A stretch of 64,000 nt of DNA. It comes from Mycolicibacter heraklionensis (GTDB lineage Bacteria > Actinomycetota > Actinomycetes > Mycobacteriales > Mycobacteriaceae). Numbering within the stretch: the first letter of the stretch is position 1; the number at the start of each line of letters is the position of its first letter. The translations under genes were made by a program, and so were the position numbers. Of this stretch, positions 28,178 through 35,935 are shown piece by piece. Where the stretch lies: contig LZME01000062.1 of NCBI GenBank assembly GCA_001673575.1, positions 61,217-125,216 of the forward strand, given 5' to 3'. The notes beneath the pieces were generated by a model that saw only the letters and a list, made by a program, of their open reading frames with translations, did no database searches and was not told where the DNA came from.

Positions 28178-29059
28178 TCAGCCCGGCGCGACGGGCTCGG
28201 GTTTCAGATCACGCCACCAGCAGTAGATGAACAGCAGCATCGACATCACCAGCGCGACGATCACCCACAGCGTGATCGTGACATCGATCCAGGATCCGAT
28301 CGGCGGAGCATCCGGCAGCGCATTTCTGAGCGGAACCACCGCGAAAAGCATTGCCGCGTACCAGGTCGTCATCGGCGGCTGGAATTTACGCCAGCCCAGG
28401 AACGTCAGATTCGCGACGACGACGGCCACCGCGGCCAGCGCGATCAAGACACCGACGATCACGGCACCAAAGGCCATGGTGCTCGGTGACCGATGCAGCG
28501 TGATGCGGTACGGGCCACCGTCCTCGCGGTCGCTGACAATCTCGTTCTTCCAACCGGCGATGTGGTCGACAAACGTCACCGACATCCGTTCCGGAATCGT
28601 GGCATCGCCACGCACCACGTCGACGGTGATCGGCCCGGTCTGGTAATGATCGAACGGCCACTTCGCCGAATTACCGGAGATGGTCAACGGGACCGGGAAT
28701 TCTCCGGGCACCATGCCCTTCGTCCAGGTGCGCTTGGTCGGCGTGACCGCGGAGTGCACCGCGATGCTCAAGTCTTCGGTGAGCCCGTGCCTGACCGGGT
28801 CGAGCAGTGCAGGACCCGGGCTGATCGTGACCTTGCCGGTCAGGGTGCCCTTCACGGTCTGAAGATCCTCGATATCGATGGTCACGGTGGTGCCATCGGC
28901 CGACACCAGACCTTCCGTGAGGTGGCGGGGGCAGCCGCACCCGGCCCGCTCATACAGCGCGACGGTCACGATGTAGGACGCGACGAAGAAGACCGTCATC
29001 CCGAGGATCAGCAGCAGCCTGGGCCGGTTGATGTGAACAGCAGAATCAGCGTTGGACAA
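28178..29059 (-). CDS. DUF4436 membrane protein (Rv3435c-like)
   Basis: 293 residues from a TTG at 29059, preferred because AGGGAGA lies six bases before it and the length is close to the M. tuberculosis homologue; the frame opens as far as 29158. One N-terminal helix (about 15-36, LLLILGMTVFFVASYIVTV), a CGCP motif, an external beta-rich domain of about 160 residues (TVTIDIEDLQTVKGTLTGKV), then three C-terminal helices (MAFGAVIVGVLIALAAVAVVV, WYAAMLFAVVPL, WIDVTITLWVIVALVMSM). Function unknown. It lies between the secreted paralogue and the VOC gene, upstream of glmS in the known order. Confidence 0.82.
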   Translation of the reverse strand: MSNADSAVHINRPRLLLILGMTVFFVASYIVTVALYERAGCGCPRHLTEGLVSADGTTVTIDIEDLQTVKGTLTGKVTISPGPALLDPVRHGLTEDLSIAVHSAVTPTKRTWTKGMVPGEFPVPLTISGNSAKWPFDHYQTGPITVDVVRGDATIPERMSVTFVDHIAGWKNEIVSDREDGGPYRITLHRSPSTMAFGAVIVGVLIALAAVAVVVANLTFLGWRKFQPPMTTWYAAMLFAVVPLRNALPDAPPIGSWIDVTITLWVIVALVMSMLLFIYCWWRDLKPEPVAPG

Positions 29060-29207
29060 GCCTGTTCTCCCTGATGTCAGCTTGGTGGTCGACAACGACG
29101 GCTGCATCGTCTCATCGTCGCTGCGATTGACGCCGAGTTTTCGGCGGACGAGCGGCACACAAATCGAGCTGCTGCAACCAGATTCCGGCTCTGCCGCGAA
29201 GCGCGCG

Positions 29208-29765
29208 TTAGAAGACTTCGCTGTGCGGCGCGGAGATCACGAACCCGTGCGTCACCGTCGGGCCGCCGCTCTTACCGCCGTTCTCACGCGCGGCCTTGAG
29301 CACACAGGCCACCTCGGTACCCATCGGGGCGCCGCAGACCAGCGACTCGGTGGGTGAGAAATCCCAGAACACGATCTTGTGGCCGGGCGCCAGCATGATC
29401 GACGGAACCTTCGCCGGATCCCCGAGGAGCCCGGCGGGCGCCATCGGCATGAACTGCGCCGGGCCGCTGCCGTCGGCATAGACGGTCCCAAGACTCACGC
29501 TGCGGGTTCCCGCCGGGGCGCCGACGAGATTCCCGGCACAGGCCACACTGTGTGTCACTTTCCCGCGACTCTTGCGGCACGCCAGACCCGACGGGGTGGT
29601 GAACGCCAGATCCGGGATTCCGGTGAGGTCAGCAACCGAGCCGGGCAGCGGCCCGCTGTCGTCGAAGAGCGGATCGAGATCGGGAACCTCGTTTGCCGCA
29701 CCGGCATTGGGTACCGGAATAAGGACCGCCATTGCGGCGCACGCCACCGCCAACAATTCTCGCAC
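29208..29765 (-). CDS. Secreted protein, paralogue of the 26042-26587 gene
   Basis: 185 residues from a GTG at 29765 (GGGAG upstream). The signal peptide MRELLAVACAAMAVLIPVPNAGA is cleaved before ANEVPDLDPLF. The mature part aligns with its paralogue over the whole length: DDSGPLPGSVADL, GHKIVFWDFSPTESLVCG and THGFVISAPHSEVF; cysteines are conserved. It follows glmS closely on the same strand (12-base gap), so it may be cotranscribed with an essential cell-wall precursor gene. Function unknown. Confidence 0.78.
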   Translation of the reverse strand: MRELLAVACAAMAVLIPVPNAGAANEVPDLDPLFDDSGPLPGSVADLTGIPDLAFTTPSGLACRKSRGKVTHSVACAGNLVGAPAGTRSVSLGTVYADGSGPAQFMPMAPAGLLGDPAKVPSIMLAPGHKIVFWDFSPTESLVCGAPMGTEVACVLKAARENGGKSGGPTVTHGFVISAPHSEVF

Positions 29766-29777
29766 TGAAAGCTCCCG

Positions 29778-31646
29778 CTACTCGACGGTGACCGACTTGG
29801 CCAGGTTGCGCGGCTTGTCCACGTCGTAGCCGCGAGCCTGCGCAACCCCGGCAGCGAACACCTGCAGCGGGATGGTCGACAACAGCGGTTGGTACAGCGT
29901 TGATACCGCAGGAATTTCGATCAGGTGGTCGGCGTAGGGGCGCACCGTCTCATCGCCCTCCTCGGCGATCACGATGGTGACGGCCCCGCGGGCCTGGATC
30001 TCGCGAATGTTGGAGAGCAGCTTGGAGTGCAACATCGCCGCATTCTTAGGCGACGGCATCACGACGATCACCGGAAGGTCGTCCTCGATCAATGCGATCG
30101 GGCCGTGCTTGAGTTCGCCGGCGGCAAAGCCTTCAGCGTGCATGTAGGCCAGTTCCTTGAGCTTGAGTGCGCCCTCCAGCGCCACCGGGTAGCCGACGTG
30201 GCGCCCCAGGAAGAGCACCGCACTCGACGACGCAAACTGCTGCGCCAACTCGGCGACCGAGTCGATGCCTGCCAGCACATGCGACACCAGTTCGGGCATC
30301 GCCTCCAGCTGCCGGTACTCGTGCTCGACCTCGTCGGGGTACTTGGTGCCCCGGGCCTGTGCCAGTGCCAGACCGACCAGGTAGTTCGCGGTGATCTGCG
30401 CCAGGAACGTCTTCGTGGACGCGACACCGATCTCCGGTCCGGCCCGGGTGTAGAGCACCGCGTCGCACTCCCGCGGAATCTGCGAGCCGTTGGTGTTGCA
30501 GACCGCGAGCACCTTGGCCTTCTGCTCCTTGGCGTGCCGGACAGCCTCCAGGGTGTCCGCGGTTTCGCCGGACTGACTGATCGCCACCACCAGCGTGCTG
30601 CGGTCCAACACCGGGTCGCGGTAACGGAACTCACTGGCCAGTTCGACTTCGACCGGCAACCGCGTCCAGTGCTCGATCGCGTACTTGGCCAACAGACCCG
30701 AGTGATACGCGGTGCCGCAGGCCACCACGAACACTTTGTCGATCTCGCGCAGTTCCTGGTCGCTCAGGCGCTGCTCGTCGAGGACGATCCGGCCGTCCTC
30801 GAAGTGCCCCAGCAGAGTCTCGGCCACCGCGGTGGGCTGCTCGGCGATCTCTTTGAGCATGAAGTACTCGTAGCCGCCCTTCTCGGCGGCAGACAGGTCC
30901 CAGTCGATATGAAAAATCCGAGCAGCGCCGGTCATATCGTTGCCGTGGAAGTCGGAGATGCGGTAGCCGTCGGCGGTGATGACCACCGCCTGGTCCTGAC
31001 CCAGCTCGACAGCTTCGCGGGTGAACGGGATGAACGCCGCCACATCCGAGCCCAGGAACATCTCGCCGTCGCCGATACCGACCACCAGCGGCGTGGACCG
31101 ACGCGCCGCCACGATGGTGCCCGGTTCGTCGGCGTGGGCGAACACCACAGTGAAGTGGCCCTCCAACCGACGCAGCACGGCCAGCGCCGAGGCCACGAAG
31201 TCCCCGGCGGTGTCACCCTCGCGGTACTGGCGGGCCAGCAGGTGGACGGTCACCTCACTGTCGGTCTCGCTGGTGAACTCCACGCCGGCGCGTTCCAGTT
31301 CGTCGCGCAGCACCGCGAAGTTCTCGATGATGCCGTTGTGCACCACGGCGAACTTGCCGGCCGCGTCGCAGTGCGGGTGGGCGTTGTGGTCGGTGGGACG
31401 GCCATGGGTGGCCCAGCGGGTGTGACCCAACCCGGTGCCCCCGGCCAGCAGGGCCGGATCGGTGGCGGCCAGTTCGGCTTCCAGGTTGGCCAGCCGGCCG
31501 GCACGGCGACGGACGGTCAGCTGCCCGATCCCGTCGACGACGGCGATTCCCGCGGAGTCATAGCCGCGGTACTCCATGCGACGCAAGGCCTCGACGACGA
31601 CGTCGCGAGCAGGGCGTTGCCCGACGTAGCCGACGATTCCACACAT
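29778..31646 (-). CDS. glmS: Glutamine-fructose-6-phosphate aminotransferase
   Basis: 622 residues. GlmS makes glucosamine-6-phosphate from fructose-6-phosphate and glutamine, the first step to UDP-GlcNAc. The glutaminase domain starts with the nucleophile Cys2 (MCGIVGYVG) and contains the HTRWATHG loop; two SIS sugar-isomerase domains follow (VVACGTAYHSGLLAKY, ISQSGETADTLEAV, STKTFLAQI). The C-terminus KPRNLAKSVTVE is the canonical one. Length is standard. glmM, whose product catalyses the next step, lies 25 kb away at 56253, separated by the PGRS region; in M. tuberculosis the two are only a few genes apart. Confidence 0.97.
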   Translation of the reverse strand: MCGIVGYVGQRPARDVVVEALRRMEYRGYDSAGIAVVDGIGQLTVRRRAGRLANLEAELAATDPALLAGGTGLGHTRWATHGRPTDHNAHPHCDAAGKFAVVHNGIIENFAVLRDELERAGVEFTSETDSEVTVHLLARQYREGDTAGDFVASALAVLRRLEGHFTVVFAHADEPGTIVAARRSTPLVVGIGDGEMFLGSDVAAFIPFTREAVELGQDQAVVITADGYRISDFHGNDMTGAARIFHIDWDLSAAEKGGYEYFMLKEIAEQPTAVAETLLGHFEDGRIVLDEQRLSDQELREIDKVFVVACGTAYHSGLLAKYAIEHWTRLPVEVELASEFRYRDPVLDRSTLVVAISQSGETADTLEAVRHAKEQKAKVLAVCNTNGSQIPRECDAVLYTRAGPEIGVASTKTFLAQITANYLVGLALAQARGTKYPDEVEHEYRQLEAMPELVSHVLAGIDSVAELAQQFASSSAVLFLGRHVGYPVALEGALKLKELAYMHAEGFAAGELKHGPIALIEDDLPVIVVMPSPKNAAMLHSKLLSNIREIQARGAVTIVIAEEGDETVRPYADHLIEIPAVSTLYQPLLSTIPLQVFAAGVAQARGYDVDKPRNLAKSVTVE

Positions 31647-31758
31647 AGCTGTTCAGGGTAGTGCACCGACAGCACCGCCCCGTCAGCCGCGCAGGTCAGT
31701 GACGTCCAGCATCCGGGCCATACACCTACCGCTTCAGGCCGACCTATTGCGCGCTGCG

Positions 31759-32871
31759 CTACTGCGCGCCTCCGAACAGATCTGCCAGCAGGGCTCCGAA
31801 GTCGAAGTCGGTGGCCGCCCCAGGATCCGGCTCCACCTCGGGAGGAGGCCCGTCGAAGTCCAGGTCGCCGGTGAGCAGCAATGCGAGCACCTGCTCCAGG
31901 CCGGCCAACGCGCCAGTCAGCCCGACTCCCTGCCCCGGGCCGAATGTCAGGTCCAGGGTGAGTGGGTCGGTGACCGAAACGGTGATACCGAGCGCGTTGA
32001 GGATGGAGCCGCCGCCGAAGATGGGCGGGGGAAGTTCTGCCGCGGACAACGCATCGATAGTGCCGCCGACTTCTCCCGGGGACAGCAACCCGCCGAAGGC
32101 GAAGCTCAAGCCGGAAATGCCAACGCCCTCCGGCAGCAGGCCGGCTTCAGTGACCGTCGGGATCAGGAAATCCAGGTTGAGCGTGGCACCGTTGAGCAGG
32201 CCGTTGACCATGTTGGCCGGGATGTTGATCAGCTCCTGCAACGCCGCGGTGGTGTCCGGGTTGTCGCCGCCGAGATTGGCGCTGATGGCTTCGACGCTGT
32301 TGATGAGCGCCACCAACGGCGATAGGGACGGCCCCAGCGCGCCGATCAGCAGGCCGGACAGCGGCGAGGCCAGGACTTGGACGATCTCCGGGATCGGATC
32401 GGGAATTGCCGGAATGAGTCCCGGGGCTAATGCTTCCCCTTGGTTGCTGAGCAGGCCGTAGAGCAAGAAGTTGCCCAGGAAGAAGTCTGGGCTGCCAAGC
32501 CCGCCGTCGCCCGACGGGAGACTCGTCGTGAATTCAGCCAGCGGGTTGAGGAAGCCCTTCTGGTCGCCACCAAGGAACGTCAGGGCGGCGCCCAACTGCT
32601 CGAGGTCCAGGTTGCTCAGATCGGCGTTGCTGAGCGCATCGCTCAGGGCGCTGTTGGCGTCCTGCAGCGCGGTCTGCAGGTGCTCGAAGTTGACTTCCGC
32701 GGTGTTGAAGGCGTCGGCCCAAGCGCCCGTGAAATCGATATCGGCGGTCAGCGCGACGTCATGGGCCATCTGAGCCTCGAGCAGCGGCGTGGCCGCCGGC
32801 GTGACAGTGATCATGCCCGCGCCTACCACCGCGATGCCGGCGGTGACGAAGGGTCGCAGTGTCGGATTCAT
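31759..32871 (-). CDS. LRPY-TAG secreted protein, GjpA-porin-like (unpaired copy)
   Basis: 370 residues; GAGGAG ribosome site eight bases before the ATG. The N-terminus LRPFVTAGIAVVGAGMITVTP is a hydrophobic export sequence shared by three further genes here (39377, 43984, 49190). Further shared motifs are INIPANMVNGLLNGATLNLD, LSFAFGGLLSPGEVGG and GGGSILNALGI. The C-terminus is acidic (DLDFDGPPPEVEPDPG). Proteins with this N-terminus are, as I recall, annotated as GjpA-like outer-membrane porins; I cannot verify pore activity from sequence. Unlike the other copies it has no PGRS gene after it; glmS follows at 112 bases. Confidence 0.75.
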   Translation of the reverse strand: MNPTLRPFVTAGIAVVGAGMITVTPAATPLLEAQMAHDVALTADIDFTGAWADAFNTAEVNFEHLQTALQDANSALSDALSNADLSNLDLEQLGAALTFLGGDQKGFLNPLAEFTTSLPSGDGGLGSPDFFLGNFLLYGLLSNQGEALAPGLIPAIPDPIPEIVQVLASPLSGLLIGALGPSLSPLVALINSVEAISANLGGDNPDTTAALQELINIPANMVNGLLNGATLNLDFLIPTVTEAGLLPEGVGISGLSFAFGGLLSPGEVGGTIDALSAAELPPPIFGGGSILNALGITVSVTDPLTLDLTFGPGQGVGLTGALAGLEQVLALLLTGDLDFDGPPPEVEPDPGAATDFDFGALLADLFGGAQ

Positions 32872-33156
32872 TTGAGCAACTCCTCAAGATCCAATGTCGT
32901 GCCTGCGGAAACAACTGAGTGTGAGGAAGATCATATTTAATAAATAGCTGTGACACAAGGCTCAGATCCCAGTTACACGGCATCTGCGCCGAGCGTTTCG
33001 GCACCGATGCGGTCTTTTCGACCCCGACACTTTCTTGGGCTGTTCCCAGCAGGTTGCGGCCAACCCGGCTCGGCTCCGGCCGGCAGCGGTTATGTTGGGA
33101 ATCCGCACGGAGACCCGAGGCGGGGTCGGCCAGCAAACGACGGTCTAGGTGACGAC
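32872..33156. promoter_or_regulatory. Divergent upstream region of the GjpA-like and FAAL genes
   Basis: 285 bases between divergent starts. The part nearest the GjpA-like gene (32900-32950) is markedly A/T-rich (ATCATATTTAATAAATAGC) and is the likely promoter zone. A weak AGGTGA precedes the FAAL start. No gene or palindrome of note was seen. Confidence 0.4.
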
Positions 33157-34989
33157 ATGCCACAGGACAGCCCAGCCACCGCGCGCACCCTGGTGGAACT
33201 GCTGCGTCAGCAGGCCGATCGCTACCGGGACAAGGTCGCGTTCGTGTTCGCCCCGGATGGTCTGGAGGAACAGAGTCGGCTGACCTACGCCGAGCTCGAC
33301 CGCAGCGCGCGGGCGATCGCGGCGGGTCTGCAACAACAGGGAGCGGCGGGACGTCGTGTGCTTGTCGTCTGCCGGCCGGGTCTCGACAGTGTCGCGGCCT
33401 ACTTCGGCTGCCTGTATGCCGGGGCGGTTGCCGTGCCCGTGCAGGATCGGCTCGGCAGGTTGACGCTGATCGCCCCCGATGCGCGAGCCGGTTTCGCCCT
33501 GGCGGACTCCGCCACGCAGGACACGCTCAGGGCCAGGGTCGACGGTTTGACCAAACGGCCGCTGCGATGGCTGGCCCCAGACGACCCCGGCGCAGACCCG
33601 GAGAGCTGGACGCCGCCCGACATCGGCGCCGACACCACAGCGATGCTGCAGTACACCTCGGGCTCCACCAGGGCACCCAAGGGTGTCGTCCTGACGCACG
33701 GCAACCTACTTGCCAACCTGGTCGCAATCCATGAGGCGTGGGGCGGCGACGACCAGAAGGTCGCAGTCTGCTGGCTACCCCAGCACCACGACATGGGCTT
33801 GATCGGCGGCATCCTGCAAAGCGTGTACGTCGGCGGCAACACGGTGCTGATGTCGCCGGCCGGCTTCATCACCCGCCCGATGCGCTGGCTGGAGGCCATG
33901 TCCCGGTACCGCGCCAACATCGCCACCGCACCGAATTTCGCCTACCAGCTCTGCGTCGAGCGCAGCACCGCCGAAGAGCGCGCGGCACTGGATCTGTCGC
34001 AGTGGTCGGCCGCGATGAACGGCGCCGAACCGGTTCAAGCCGGCACCCTGCGCGCCTTCGCCGAGGCTTTCGCGCCCGCCGGTTTCCGGCCAGAGGCGTT
34101 CCTACCGGTGTACGGATTGGCCGAAGCCACCCTGCTGGTCTCGGGCGGATCGGACGCCGCCGCACCGGTAATCCGCTGCATCGACCGCAACGCGCTCGGC
34201 GAAGATCGGGTCGTCGAGATCACCGACGCCGCCGCCGATGATCCCGGCGTCGTGGAGTTGGTCGGGTGCGGCCGACCCCGCGGCGATCAGCAGATCGTGA
34301 TCGCCGACCCGGAGACGCGCCGGCGCCGAGACGCCGAGCAGGTTGGCGAGATCTGGGTCTCCGGTCCGTGCGTCGCGCAGGGCTACCGCGGCAAACCAGA
34401 GGACACCGAGCAGACGTTCGGCGCCTACCTGGCCGACACCGGCGAAGGGCCCTTCCTGCGCACCGGCGATCTGGGCTTCTTGCGAGACGGCGAGGTGTTC
34501 ATCGCCGGGCGCTGCAAGGACCTGATCATTCTCCGCGGCAACAACTACTACCCCAACGACATCGAAAAGACGGTGCAGGGCAGCCATCCCGCGCTGCTGT
34601 CCGGCCGCGGCGCGGCCTTTTCGGTGACGCCGAAACCCGGCGCCGGCGAACAGCTCGTGGTGGTGCAAGAGATCGGAGCCTCCGGTGACGCTGCGGCCTT
34701 CACCCATGTACTGAAGGCGATCAACGCGGCGATCGCCCGCTACCACGGCATCGGGGCCCACGCCGTGGTCCTGGTGGAGCCAGGCACGATCCCGACCACG
34801 TCCAGCGGCAAGATCCAACGACAGGCCGCCCGCCAGAAGTTCCTCGACAGAGGGTTCACCGCACTGGCCCAATGGCGCGCCGCGCAGGGCTCCGGCAACC
34901 GCCACGGTGAGCCCCTGGCGGCGGCCCAGACCGCCGCGGCGGCGCAGCGAGCGGTGGCGCTGCAGTACTGGAAGGCACGGCAGGGCTGA
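33157..34989 (+). CDS. Fatty acyl-AMP ligase (FAAL/FadD family)
   Basis: 610 residues from the ATG at 33157. An adenylate-forming enzyme that activates a fatty acid as acyl-AMP, usually handing it to a polyketide synthase or carrier protein. ATP loop YTSGSTRAPKG, then WLPQHHDMGLIGGIL, the YGLAEATLLVSGG region, RTGDLGFLRDGEVFIAGR, and the C-terminal lysine in TTSSGKIQRQ. The HHDMGLIG and ILRGNNYYPNDIE texts are those of FAALs rather than CoA ligases. No PKS or acyl-carrier gene is nearby. It is closely related to the gene at 51936. It is followed 39 bases later by a hydrolase-fold gene, probably one operon. Confidence 0.9.
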   Translation: MPQDSPATARTLVELLRQQADRYRDKVAFVFAPDGLEEQSRLTYAELDRSARAIAAGLQQQGAAGRRVLVVCRPGLDSVAAYFGCLYAGAVAVPVQDRLGRLTLIAPDARAGFALADSATQDTLRARVDGLTKRPLRWLAPDDPGADPESWTPPDIGADTTAMLQYTSGSTRAPKGVVLTHGNLLANLVAIHEAWGGDDQKVAVCWLPQHHDMGLIGGILQSVYVGGNTVLMSPAGFITRPMRWLEAMSRYRANIATAPNFAYQLCVERSTAEERAALDLSQWSAAMNGAEPVQAGTLRAFAEAFAPAGFRPEAFLPVYGLAEATLLVSGGSDAAAPVIRCIDRNALGEDRVVEITDAAADDPGVVELVGCGRPRGDQQIVIADPETRRRRDAEQVGEIWVSGPCVAQGYRGKPEDTEQTFGAYLADTGEGPFLRTGDLGFLRDGEVFIAGRCKDLIILRGNNYYPNDIEKTVQGSHPALLSGRGAAFSVTPKPGAGEQLVVVQEIGASGDAAAFTHVLKAINAAIARYHGIGAHAVVLVEPGTIPTTSSGKIQRQAARQKFLDRGFTALAQWRAAQGSGNRHGEPLAAAQTAAAAQRAVALQYWKARQG

Positions 34990-35028
34990 CGGCTCAACGT
35001 CCGCGCCGGCGTGCGTTACGGTCATCAG

Positions 35029-35868
35029 ATGGCCAGCCTCAAGCGCCTTTACGCCACGTTGACCCGACCCGGACCGCACCGCGTCCTGCGCGGAGATCTG
35101 GCTTATGCCGGGCTGGCCGGGGTGGTGTACACCCCGCAGTCCGGGTATCGGCTTCCCGCGGTGGCCTTCGGCCACGACTGGCTGACCGGGGCCGATCGCT
35201 ACGCCGGGCTGCTGGAACACCTGGCCTCGTGGGGCATCGTGGCGGCGGCCCCCGACACCGGACGGGGGTTGGCACCGTCGGCGCTGGACCTGGCCGCCGA
35301 TCTGGGCCGCGCCCTGGAGATCGCTACCGAAGTCCGGTTGGGGCCGGGTCGAATTAGCGTCGACCGCAATCGGCTTGCGGTGGCCGGACACGGGTTCGGC
35401 GGTTCGGCCGCGGTGTTCGCCGCGGCCACATTGTCAGTGAAACCCAAAGCGGTGGCGGCGATTTTCCCGACCGTCACCACCCCGCCCGCCGAGCAGGCTG
35501 CGTTGACGCTGGACGTCCCGGGCGTAGTGTTCAGCAGTCCCGACGATCCGAAAGCTCTGCGGTCCAACGCGATCGAGCTGGCACACGCCTGGCAGCCTTC
35601 CACCCTGCGCATGATCGACAAGGTGTCGCCGGCGGGCCTGCCGCAAGGCCGCCGGCTGACCGGGTTCTTCGGCTTGCCGACCTCGGATCGGCGCACGCAG
35701 CGGCGGGTGCGGGCCCTGCTGGCCGGATATCTGTTGGCACAGCTGGTGGGCGACAAGACGTTCCGAGATTTCGCCAACCCGCAGGCGGCCCTGCCTAAGA
35801 CCCAGGCGCTCGACGCGCTGCCGGAACCGGTGAGCCCGGAAGAGAAGATCGCCGCACTGTTCAAGTAG
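35029..35868 (+). CDS. Alpha/beta-hydrolase-fold protein lacking the nucleophile serine
   Basis: 279 residues. The fold resembles a dienelactone hydrolase or PET-hydrolase-like protein: YRLPAVAFGHDWLTGADRYAGLLEHLASWG, RISVDRNRLAVAGHGFGGSAAVFAA, and GVVFSSPDDP. In the elbow G-x-S-x-G the serine is replaced: GHGFGG (120-125) has Gly122 at the nucleophile place. It is therefore either non-catalytic or uses another residue. There is no signal peptide. The ATG at 35029 was preferred to an upstream GTG. It is coupled with the FAAL gene, so a role in binding or handling its lipid product is an inference. Confidence 0.76.
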   Translation: MASLKRLYATLTRPGPHRVLRGDLAYAGLAGVVYTPQSGYRLPAVAFGHDWLTGADRYAGLLEHLASWGIVAAAPDTGRGLAPSALDLAADLGRALEIATEVRLGPGRISVDRNRLAVAGHGFGGSAAVFAAATLSVKPKAVAAIFPTVTTPPAEQAALTLDVPGVVFSSPDDPKALRSNAIELAHAWQPSTLRMIDKVSPAGLPQGRRLTGFFGLPTSDRRTQRRVRALLAGYLLAQLVGDKTFRDFANPQAALPKTQALDALPEPVSPEEKIAALFK

Positions 35869-35877
35869 TTCTACATA

Positions 35878-35921
35878 CGGCAGCGGCCGCCGAGTCCTTT
35901 CGGACCCGACGGCCGCTGCCG
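35878..35921. terminator. Bidirectional terminator between hydrolase and PGRS genes
   Basis: CGGCAGCGGCCG and CGGCCGCTGCCG form a perfect 12-bp stem; GTCC/GGAC pairs within the loop region extend it. It lies nine bases after the hydrolase stop and 14 bases before the stop of the opposite PGRS gene. Confidence 0.85.
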
Positions 35922-35935
35922 TTGTTATGGGACGT

